From positions 806,001 through 870,000 of the forward strand of contig NC_018218.1 of the NCBI RefSeq assembly GCF_000219625.1: a stretch of 64,000 nucleotides of DNA, read 5' to 3'. The notes beneath the pieces were generated by a model that was given only the letters and a program-made list of their open reading frames with translations, had not been told where the DNA came from and made no database searches. Made by a program: the position numbers and the translations under genes. Numbering within the stretch: position 1 is the stretch's first letter; the number at the start of each line of letters is the position of its first letter. The stretch is from Zymoseptoria tritici IPO323 (taxonomy: Eukaryota > Ascomycota > Dothideomycetes > Mycosphaerellales > Mycosphaerellaceae). This document shows, in pieces, positions 11,139-20,165 of this stretch.

Positions 11139-12246
11139 TCATTCTTTCCGAGACAAAGCATCCCGAAGCCCTTGTTCGGCCTGACCAACGATACGATGCG
11201 CCATCGTTCGGCGCCTCGGCTCTGGCACTACCAGTCCACTCACAAGGCTATTGAGGTCTCGGCTGTATGCTGAAGTGCAAGGCGAGTCACCCTCAAGGCG
11301 AGCCGGGTGTGGCGCCATGTCCAGCATGCAAGTGACCTGAATCAAGGCACCGAGAAGCCAGAGATCTGTATGAACCCCGTACGTTACAAAGCTCTCTTCT
11401 GGTGGACACCAGCCGGGAGTGGAGCCTGGCCGTGTCATGCTCGGCTCGATCTTGCGGAGGATGTCACTGGCTTGCACTGCGCATCCGAAGTCGCCGAGAA
11501 CGACTCGGGGCAGATGACCACGACCACCATGGCTGTCCAAGAAAACATTGGCGGGTTTGATGTCTAGGTGCAGGATCGAGTCCCAGCTTGGATCTCGCCT
11601 TTGGCTGGGGTCTGTGAGACCGACATGTAGGAACATGAGGGCGCTGCAGCCGGCAGCCAACACGTTCCATACGTAACTTTCTGTGAATACGTGGCCCTGA
11701 GCGTGGGTCTCGTTGATCTTCTGGTGCAGGTTGCCTCCATCGCAGTAGTCGAGGACTAAGTGGCAGAAGCCCTCCTTGTGATGGAGGTCATATTCGACCA
11801 TCTTGTTGATATTGGTCCTGGTCCTGTCCTTGCTGATCCGTTCAAGGACCCCTAAAAACACGACAACATCAGCATGTTTCCGCCACAATAGGCGACGCAC
11901 GGACAGCAAGAGACTGCAGGAGAGCAAAGATGGTTCCCGTGAGCGACAAATTTTGATTATACGTACGAATCTCGGCACGGACTCTACTTTCGTAATCCTT
12001 GACTATCTCGATCGTCTTCCGAACGTAGAGCGTCTTGGTGGTCTTTCTCTCGACCAAGGTGATAGCCATGGACATACCACCTGCCGCGAGGTCCTTGACG
12101 GTTGCATAGTCCTTCTCAACACGAGAATTACGCGCGCTCCTGCCTTGATACTCCTGCCTTGCTGTGTTGGCTCTGACAGGCGGAGGTATTTGGCCAAGTC
12201 TCTGCCCCGGCATGGCGTGGAATCGAACGTCTCTGGGAAACGCCAT
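11139..12246 (-). CDS. Divergent HLD-type protein kinase
   Basis: Two exons: 12246-11967 and 11851-11139. The 115-nt intron (GTACGT...TTTTAG) splits the Arg codon in AEIR|VLERISKD. The product is 330 residues, almost all kinase domain: glycine loop as LAAGGMSMAITLV, lysine in LYVRKTIEI, catalytic loop HLDIKPANVF, GDFGCAV, and PPE in place of APE. HRD is HLD, as in the neighbouring paralogue, but here the catalytic loop Lys is kept. It lacks the neighbour's 300-residue Arg/Ser extension. The pair looks like a local duplication that diverged mainly at the N-terminus. No activation-loop phosphosite or partner can be named. Confidence 0.8.
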
Positions 12247-13268
12247 GCTGTTTGTGGAGAAAGATGTGTATGGTTCGGAAATAAAGTATCTGATGTTTCA
12301 ACTGACGAGAATGACACTGCGAAGGCTGCCGTGAATGATACCTGAACGATATGAAAGTCTTCAAAGTTCACATACCATACTGAGCCGCATTGTGCCCACG
12401 TCGTGAATGTAGTTAGCTTTGCTCCTTGTGATGTGATAGTATTGGTTGAGGACTGATGTGGTCATGGGCAGCATTTCTCCGTCCTGGCGACTGTTGTAGT
12501 GACTTCATCGTTAGCATCGACTTCCTCAGGAATCGACGCAGCAATGAGGGCGGGAGATGCAAGGAATGGTGCAAGGAATGGTGCATGAAGTTCACTTCGT
12601 ATAGATGCGCCGCCGGGCATGGTCCACACTGTCACGTTCTCGCTTTCTGCTCTGGCTGGAAGATTGTGCTCGGCTCTTGGAGACTCGTCGATTTCTTCTA
12701 TGGCGACTTTACTGGTCGATCAAGGGCAGGAGATGTGGTCATGAAAGACCCAGACGACCAGCCTCAGAAGCCTGGCACTTCGAGGGCCTCGAGAATGAAG
12801 TCGGGACTGCTTCGCTTTCCCAAAAGTTGGAGAGCGAAAGCATAAGTTTGAAGAAAGAGATGGGCAGCATGTTCGCTCGCTGGGCCACCTCATCGAGCGA
12901 GCTCGATCTTGCGCAGGAGACACAACACCCAGAGTCGATCAAAGAGCCGGGTGGACCGGGCGCTTTATGACACTGTGCACTTGCTGGACGAGACGCAAAT
13001 GAAATGTATTCAAGGAAACCCTTTTCGATTCGCAATTGTCTCTAGCATGAATAGGAAGACAAAATGACGCTTACAATGCCCAGACGCACAACCTCACGTC
13101 AAACCCGCGGTGGTACACGGCGTCGTTCTGATGCTTTGCACAACGCCAAGTCTCCTTTTCAAAGTGAAGTTTTCCCGTGCCGTTACAACCATTGGCACCA
13201 ATTTTGCACGACAGCATCCTCACTGCAGTCCTTAGTTCTAGTGATCATCAAATCTCATCATCGTACTG
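12247..13268. other. Intergenic, about 1 kb
   Basis: No gene I can support. Frames of 98-129 codons on both strands overlap and show no domain. A short direct repeat (GCAAGGAATGGT, twice) lies near 12559-12585. A spliced small gene cannot be excluded. Confidence 0.45.
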
Positions 13269-14351
13269 CTAGGACTGCTTCGGTTTCAAAGCACGCCGGT
13301 TGAGCCAGGAATGGACTCGCGTTGACGCTATCATTCTTTTGAGCACCTTCATTTTCTGCAGGGAGGCCTCGACGTCGCGCTCGATCTCCTTGAGCTCGCT
13401 CTCGTGCTTCCAGTCTCGTTCTTTGCGAAGTGGTGGATTCATGTCGGTCATGTTGCTAGGAGCATTGTTTGGAGTGCCGAGTTGTTCAGGATTGCTGGCC
13501 TTCTCCTTCTCCTCGATCTTGGACTTCCACGTAAAGTAGGCAGTCAACTTGCCAATCGGCTTTTGATTCCCTTGATACTGCCGAGCATGTGCCCAATGTG
13601 CCCAACTGTAGTCTTCGAGAGCCGTGCTCAGAGCCGCCATCTCTTGCTTCTTCTCAGCTTCAATCTCGCTCTCCTCCATGCCTTCAGCGAAGCAGAGATC
13701 TTTGGTGAGCTCAATCTCGGCGACAACGTGGGTCGAGTCGATGCCATCCTTGAGCGAAGATGGACGGTAGTTGAAGCTGCAGGTGTCGAGAACGATCTGC
13801 ATTTTTGCACCCTCGGGAATGGACTTCGACTGCATGTTCCAGGCCTCGCGATGCGTAGTCAGATCCGCCTTGACAGGAAGCTTGCGCAAGATCTCCATGC
13901 TGAATTCGCTGTGGTGCGCTTGAACAGCCTTGACAACCTCGACTGCGCCAACAACTTCCTCGGACTGTGAGTTGATTTGACTGCCTCCAACACGAACCTT
14001 CGCCTCCCACTGCGTCTTTGAGTCACTGGTGGATGGAGTGTACTCGCTGCGCAGACGGATGTAGAGGCTTTGCTTCTTCATCAGGTCTTGGTAGTCAAAG
14101 TACTGCAGATCTCAAGGTAAGCGGCGCAGCGAGATGACGGATGTGAGAACGGATGGTACCTTGTCGTGGATGACTACGTTTGGCGATGAGGTCTTTGCAT
14201 TGGATTCGAGGAAATCGCGGACACTGTGGGATGGGATGAATTTGCGTTCGCATTCGAGCGACACTGTCTTGCCGCCAGTGGTTTTTGAGGATGAAAATCT
14301 GGATGTTGGTTTCGCGAGTGCGCGTAGGCGCATCGAAGCTCGAGATGCCAT
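13269..14351 (-). CDS. CYTH-domain protein (thiamine-triphosphatase / triphosphate tunnel family), probably mitochondrial
   Basis: Exon 1 (14351-14160) and exon 2 (14102-13269) are joined over a 57-nt phase-0 intron (GTACCA...CTGCAG), giving 341 residues. The first ATG is at 14351; its first 28 residues (MASRASMRLRALAKPTSRFS...) are Arg/Ser-rich and free of acid, a likely mitochondrial presequence. The CYTH signature ExExK is E33-C-E35-R-K37. YFDYQDL, LYIRLRSEY, WEAKVRV and VVAEIELTKD follow in the order expected of tunnel strands. The C-terminal third has a coiled, Lys/Glu-rich tail (KHESELKEIERDVEASLQKMKVLKRMI). The family hydrolyses triphosphate substrates; thiamine triphosphate is the animal substrate, but the fungal substrate is not settled. 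Confidence 0.82.
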
Positions 14352-14806
14352 GATGCGCTTCCGGCGGTGCGCAGGGTCGATGATGAGTTCCGGAGTCAAA
14401 GTGCAGAGAGGTGATTGTCGGGTGGTTCAAGAAGAGTTGATGCTCTGTCGCGAAAGATCGAATTGAATTAGCAGCTAGGAAAGCCAACGGGGCTCATGAA
14501 GCGCACGGACTCATACCCGTTAAATGGTAGGTGAATGTACGGAAGTCACCAGCCGGGTCTTCACATGATGACACCCTTCTCTTTCCTTGCACAACCTGTA
14601 TTGTGTCGTAATATTCTGTAGAGAGACAAATCCATGCGGCGTTGTCTTCGAGCATCATGCATGCCCCTTTATCATGTTCACCCGGAGCAGTCGCCCTGGA
14701 AGACAAAGCGCACTTCCTGGACTGCCAAGCATTGGATGCGTGTTTGGCTTGGACGCTCCGGTGTATGAGGCTTGTCAAGCAACGCACGATCGTGGAACAG
14801 ACACTG
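14352..14806. other. Intergenic / promoter of CYTH gene
   Basis: No distinct gene. Long overlapping frames on both strands (14.5-15.5 kb) cross it, but none has domain character. Confidence 0.45.
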
Positions 14807-15199
14807 TCAGTACCTTCTCGCCCATCCCCCACTCCCAATCCACCACGATCCACCTCGGAACCGATCGCGACCATACCTCCTTGCCAGAATCTGCATCTCA
14901 ATTCGTCTCGCAATTTCCCGGCGACAGTCGCTATACTCGTAGCTGCGGTTGACGATAAGGACATGGCGACAAGTAGAGGGATTGACCGGCACATACGATC
15001 TTCCTGCAAGTCGGGCATGCCTCGCTCTGTCCATGCTCTCGAGCATTGCGGCGGGGGTCCCTGGATAGGCGCGAGATTGCGAATAGTAAGACTCGTAAGG
15101 GTAGTCGATGTGGAGTGTTCGTTCGTAGAAACAGGAGCAGGTACGCTCGATTGTGGTGCGGGCATGTCCGCAGGTGTATCGGTAGATTGTTGTCGGCAT
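14807..15199 (-). CDS. Small hypothetical protein with CxH/Cys motifs
   Basis: An intronless 130-codon frame starting MPTTIYRYTCGHARTTIERT. Cys/His pairs (CGH, CSC, CRH, C) are spread through it and could bind zinc, and the start resembles short uncharacterised ascomycete proteins opening with a Y-x-CGH motif. The rest is rich in Arg, Tyr and Ser, ending RFRGGSWWIGSGGWARRY. A longer 302-codon frame on the same strand and a 299-codon frame on the other strand overlap it completely, so one of three is real at most. This one is preferred for its ordered Cys/His pattern and its ATG directly at that motif. Function unknown. Confidence 0.45.
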   Translation of the reverse strand: MPTTIYRYTCGHARTTIERTCSCFYERTLHIDYPYESYYSQSRAYPGTPAAMLESMDRARHARLAGRSYVPVNPSTCRHVLIVNRSYEYSDCRREIARRIEMQILARRYGRDRFRGGSWWIGSGGWARRY

Positions 15200-16030
15200 G
15201 TTGAGTGTGAGTACGTGGTACCGGGTAGGCTGCGATGCGGGTCGTGTGTGGTTGTGTTGGACGCCTCTCGATCGGATGTCAACGCGGATGTTCGAAGACA
15301 GGTAATGGTCGTTCGGCGTCGTGGTCGGATCAGCGGACTCTTCCCGCCTTCATATATCATTTCGTTTCCAGGAAAGCCAGCCGGCATGGCAACCAGAGAC
15401 AACGGGGTGTCTCATGTTCAGATAGCTTCAGAGTCGTCTAAAGCAACTGTTTTGCCTGAGACAATTGCTCGTCAAGACATTTGGCTCGGAAGGAAGACAG
15501 ATATTTGCTGCAATGGATGTCTCACCAGACAAGAGAAGTAGCTCGACCGCTTTGTACGCACCAATACGAGCCATGAATCATTGACGCCTCGGAATCATGA
15601 CAGGGCATAAGAGGAGGGGTTTTCGTTAAGTTGCTTGGATTGATGCTAGTAGAGCTGCATACATCGTAAGTCCGTGGATCGTTTGCGTGAAAGAGCAGGA
15701 CCAGGGAATGAGGCTGATCGAAGTCATTGGAGTCCAAGTCCCTCGGATCGTAATGAGTCCTTTGACAATGGGAGGGAGGCTCCTTCGTGACTTTCGATCT
15801 TCAATCGTTCGCGATGACATGGTAGGACTGCAACGTCTCGCATGTCAAAGAACGCACATCAAGCCGGTCTGTCAAGTAGACACTATTGAACCATCAGCTC
15901 ACTCCTCCCAATTCCTTGAACAACGTTCGCTTGGCGCGGATACTCACGACTCGCCTGTTTGCCGTGACGGCTCGAATATGCAGCTTCACCTCGTGCTTCT
16001 GGCGAGAGGGTGGTTGCCTCCGTCAACTTC
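15200..16030. other. Intergenic
   Basis: Nothing supported. Overlapping open frames on both strands without recognisable domains. Confidence 0.45.
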
Positions 16031-16555
16031 TCAACCTTGCTCCAAGCTCACGCCCTCATCCTGCACCTCGTCATCTCCGTAAGTGTCTTCCATCGTAGGT
16101 ATGACGACATCCCATTCTTCCGCCTGAAGCTCGTCCACATCGTGGTCCTCGTTGCCAGTCTTGAATTTGAACACTACCACATCTGCATTCTTCAACCCGG
16201 CACCCTGCGGACAGTCCATCACATCGGCACCCACAGTTCTGCTCTTCCCGCCGCCCGTGACTGCAGCCTTGCCCTTACCCTTCGGATCTGGCTCACTCGT
16301 GTCCTTTTTGATGGTTTCAAAGCCTAGCTTGAGGTTGTTGCGATCGACCGCACGGCCGAGAACGATAGCTTCGGGATTCGACGGGATCTTTTGCTTGTTG
16401 AGCTCGCCATTCGGGTTGCTCTCTTGGAGGGCTTGCAGGAGATCGGCGCGGACGGAAAGCAATGTCTGTAGAGGGTCGACTTCCAGAAGTATCGTGCTGC
16501 GGTTGTGCTTGAACCGTAATGTCCAGGTGTGTGGAGTTGGCTTTGTGGAGACCAT
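16031..16555 (-). CDS. Conserved fungal protein with ubiquitin-like N-terminal fold (predicted)
   Basis: The first ATG is at 16555 (MVSTKPTPHTWTLRFKHNRS), in an A-at-minus-3 context; earlier in-frame codons are not ATG. The product is 174 residues. The N-terminal 45 residues, WTLRFKHNRSTILLEVDPLQTLLSVRADLLQAL, read as beta-beta-alpha with a DP turn, like a ubiquitin-type domain. The middle contains a Lys/Gly-rich linker (DPKGKGKAAVTGGGKSR), then VVVFKFK and a strongly acidic tail. Short proteins of this form are widespread in ascomycetes, but I know no assigned function. It is divergently paired with the cnxG-like gene at 16994, about 440 bp apart, so the two may share a promoter. Confidence 0.7.
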   Translation of the reverse strand: MVSTKPTPHTWTLRFKHNRSTILLEVDPLQTLLSVRADLLQALQESNPNGELNKQKIPSNPEAIVLGRAVDRNNLKLGFETIKKDTSEPDPKGKGKAAVTGGGKSRTVGADVMDCPQGAGLKNADVVVFKFKTGNEDHDVDELQAEEWDVVIPTMEDTYGDDEVQDEGVSLEQG

Positions 16556-16993
16556 CGTGTCGGTATTTGCTGCTCGCAATGAGCGGTGGGTGCTTTCTAG
16601 TCAGGGCAGAAAGAGGAAGTGCGTGAACGAATGTCTGTGTCAATGGTGATGGATGCCTCCCATGTGAAAGTCAATGCGAGCAATAGAAGCGGACTGAGCT
16701 CCGACGTGCCTCACTTCTCACCTCCCGCCGAAATTGCAGCTTTTCACTCACTCATCAACCTCACCCATCAACCTCACTTTCCACTTTCAACATCAGCGGG
16801 TACTTTACAGTAAGTCTACAACTCCTGCTTTATATCTTCGTATGATGCTTCAAAAGATAGCATGTATTACCTGACAAGCTCCTTTGGGGCGATCTGTAGC
16901 TACAATCTAACATTTCTGACTTTTGGACAAAACCGCACTTCTGCGTGGCTCGAACGAGTGAACTGTGCTAACAGTCCATAGTATACATACGCC
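16556..16993. promoter_or_regulatory. Shared divergent promoter region
   Basis: About 440 bp lie between the start codons of two divergently read genes (the ubiquitin-like protein and molybdopterin synthase small subunit). CT-rich and CA-rich tracts are visible, but no defined binding site. Co-regulation is an inference from the head-to-head arrangement. Confidence 0.5.
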
Positions 16994-17287
16994 ATGACCG
17001 CCACGAAGCCGCCCGCTGGGCATTTCACGCTCCTCTATTTCGCCGCTTCGACCTCATACAGCCGCAAAGAGCACGACTTCTTCCAAGCACCTCTACCAAT
17101 CGCGAAGCTCTTCGACATGCTCGACAATCAGTACCCAGGCATCAAGTCAAGGGTACTCGACAGTAGCGCTGTTACCGTGAATCTGGACTACGTCGACGTT
17201 GAAGAGGAGACTGGCAAGGGTGACGCTGGCCTGATCATAAAAGAGGGCGATGAGGTTGCGATCATCCCGCCTGTCAGCGCGGGCTGA
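16994..17287 (+). CDS. cnxG: Molybdopterin synthase sulfur carrier subunit (MOCS2A/MoaD type)
   Basis: A 97-residue ubiquitin-like sulfur carrier. As a C-terminal thiocarboxylate it would donate sulfur to precursor Z in molybdenum cofactor synthesis, with the large subunit (CnxH/MOCS2B). Family features are FTLLYFAASTSYS at the first strand, SRVLDSSAVTVNLDYVDVE in the middle and the C-terminal IIKEGDEVAIIPPVS block. The chain ends VSAG, so the terminal Gly needed for thiocarboxylation is kept, but the penultimate Gly of the common Gly-Gly tail is Ala. No intron. The partner genes are not in this window. In fungi the cofactor serves nitrate reductase and xanthine dehydrogenase, the latter being one purine step away from the hydroxyisourate hydrolase at 7.9 kb; that is probably coincidence. 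Confidence 0.88.
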   Translation: MTATKPPAGHFTLLYFAASTSYSRKEHDFFQAPLPIAKLFDMLDNQYPGIKSRVLDSSAVTVNLDYVDVEEETGKGDAGLIIKEGDEVAIIPPVSAG

Positions 17288-20165
17288 GATGCCGGCACAA
17301 GGACAACAGTCTCCCATCACACTCGAAAAAGCCTTCAGACCAAAGCAAAGACGCGAGACTGGCCTGTGTCAGCCGACTGCGGTCTCCGGAGACCATGAAG
17401 GACGCACATCTGTGCAAGTTGAGCATCCTGGCTCTGAAGCTGGACAGATCTTCGGTAAGCCTTCGACATATTTCTTCAGCTTCTTCACCACGCACAATGA
17501 TGAACGTTTATTTTCCTTTTATTTATGATCTAAGTGCAGCGCAAGCTGTTACCGTGATTTCAGAAACAACAAAGCCAATCCTCTGAACGACACCCTCAAT
17601 GCCCCATTTGACACACTCAGAACATCGATATGGTTTGAAAGCTGACAATGTTGTCTCCAGAATTCAAGCCATCGCTCGCTGGCTACCCAGCGCAGTACCT
17701 GACGCCATATTTCACCGGCTCTGGCTGCTGTCTTCAGCTTTTCATCATTCCCTGGCCCTGAGGCCGGTCCATGGAGAAGAATGTACCTGGACGCATCGGA
17801 ATGGACACCTATCGTCGATGCGCGACGAACGCTCCCTTCGTATACTGGCTACGCACTGATGGAACCTGACCTGTACGCTGTGCCTGGTCTCTAATATGCC
17901 GTCAATAAACCTTCGCATGCCTCCCTCTGCCATTTTTGTCGAGCCGTCTTGCCGTCGGCCTCATGAACTGTCGGCAGCAAAAGCATACACGGAGCTATGC
18001 AATCTGTTGCGTGCTATACATGGAAAGCCGCACAACGAATGCTTCTTTGCAGATGTTCCTCCATCTGGTACCAGAGCACAAGCGTGATCGGCACCAGCTT
18101 GGTGACACGAAGTACTTCAGCATGTTGGTGGCACGACCGCGGTGATCCCGCAGTGTGAGTCCACAACTTCCGCAGCTATCCATCGAGATTGTCCTTTGTC
18201 TCGTGCTGACGGTGCCAACGAGGCAGTCGCCAGGGCCGTCCTGGACAGTCAGCTGCAAATCTTCTCCTCATTGTGCCTCTTCATCCATCTCTTGACAATG
18301 CTGCGGATGCTACGACTCTGCTGTAGTCGCTGAGAGCCGTCCGTTCGTTCCTTGTAAGTGTCCGCTCCTTGTTGCTGTTCAGCAAACATGCATGCTCACG
18401 GCGGTCGAAGTGACTGTTCTTCACAATCTCTTGTTATGTCCATGCTCTTTGCTGCTCATGCTACGCGGTCTCGACGAAGCTTCTCGCTGGATCGTACGTT
18501 CGTCTTCTGAACATGACCCAATCTGACATCGCGCGGGACTGTGAAGCTGTCGGTTGCTCGTTGGATATGGCATGGTCCCGGGCAGCGTTCGTGAGCATCG
18601 AGGGCATCGTCATCTCGTGGATGTTCTAGCTTGGTGGGGTCTCTGTTATCGTGCAAGAGGGTGTTGGGTCGTGGAAGCCCTGGGCTAGGGAACGAGTTGG
18701 AGCCGCGAGTTGGTACTTGCCTAATGGTGTCGCCTCGAATTGAGGTCCCAGCCGAGCGGCCACAACGTGATGTGCCTTCTGCTCACCGATCATACGAAGT
18801 CATGTACCGTCTGCAACGATCGTAGGGTGGACCAACGTCTGCGGACGAGGGGTGATCGATGGCCTGACCTAGGAAATGGTCAGACGAGATCTCGCGAGAT
18901 TCTTGACAGCGGAGCAGAGAGATACCCTCGCTCAACTGCATGGACGACACTACAACGGCTTCTAGCATCCCTTAACGATGCCCACAACTGCTATGAACAT
19001 CACGAGTTCATCACTGGCGACCTATGGACGCCGCTTTGCAAGTCCTCACTGCTTCACGCGACGAAAAGCCTCGCAGCGACGCAGTCGAACCAGGGACCTG
19101 CAACAACCACAACGACAACATTAGCAACCTCTCGATGAACGATCCCTCCTCTCCAGGCCCATGCCAATGGCAAAGAGCATGATGAAAAAGTGTGTGTGTG
19201 GCCGCCGGCGAACCGACGCTCGAAGAGTTAAGCCACGGTTTCCAATAAGACCACCAGGTATCCGAACCGGTGGCAGCGTAGTTTACGCCTTTCAAACCTC
19301 GTCGTGGATCGCCTCATCAGTGCTGCCAGCGAAGGAGACCAATGAGGCTGCTTAAGAATAGGTTAGGAATATGAAGAAGAAAAGAAGGAGAAGAAGGGGT
19401 CTGGAGAAGAAGGAGAAATCTTTATGCCTCGAATGGCTGGGGCTAGTGGGAGCTCCCGCGTGCTCACTTATGCTCGTAGATCAGCGTATGCTAATGCATC
19501 AGATGGTTGTGATTGAAGAGCGAATGATCGGTAAGCAACGTTGGATGTCCCATGGTTGGTAGCCGCCCACGAGCAGTCTTCTCTTGAGTCGAAAGGGGCA
19601 ACGTAAACAATAGGCAACGCGCGATTGTTGCTGTTGAGCCTCGTTGACCTTGGGCGAGTCAATGTGAAGACTGAGCTTGCAAAATTGTCCGTGTGCTGTA
19701 AGATGCATTGAAGCCTTGATCGCCTTGCGTGTCCATCCGCCGGCTTGTTATCTTGAGATGTGTGATGTTTTGCCGGATCGATCAAACGATCGCGATGTTC
19801 GATTGGACGGTGCAAAGGCCAGCAGTGTCGAATGTCGCATACTCTCCCATGTCTCTACAATATTGATCATGTAGATCGATGTAAAGCAGATCAAGGTGAA
19901 CTCACTTCAAGTGAAGTGGTCTCCACTCCTCCGCTCTCGGCCAGGACTTCCCCGAAGCACCGAGATCGCTCGAGCTCAAACTGGAAGGTGACAGCTCCTC
20001 GACGTCAGCGAATCCTGGTATGGCGAAAATGGTCGAGATAGCGGGCCATGCCACCTTGCCCGGCCGTGGCCGATCGATCAATGGTTCAGGAACCACTAGA
20101 ACTACTGACTTCTGTCCGCTGTGAGCTGTTTCCCGCTCCGACACGCGCAATCGAGCGAGCTAACG
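17288..20165. other. Gene-poor stretch of 2.9 kb
   Basis: I find no supported gene. Open frames are short (under 135 codons), overlap on both strands and lack domains. There is no tRNA: a TTCGACT string near 19084 on the minus strand has no pairing T stem. A purine-rich run of AAGAAG-type repeats lies at about 19368-19420. No long terminal or tandem repeats are evident by eye. A decayed element or a non-coding RNA gene remains possible. Confidence 0.45.

Noticed and set aside
12456..13035. Overlapping frames of 98-129 codons on both strands
   Set aside because: No signal peptide, domain or splice structure.
14494..15402. 302-codon minus-strand frame
   Set aside because: No domain, Ser/Thr/Arg mix, overlaps two other long frames; the shorter CxH frame is more gene-like.
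14642..15541. 299-codon plus-strand frame
   Set aside because: Antisense to the above with no ordered motifs; likely a by-product of GC-rich composition.
19070..19100. TTCGACT string on the minus strand, like a tRNA T-loop
   Set aside because: The flanking five bases do not pair, and no anticodon or acceptor stem is found.
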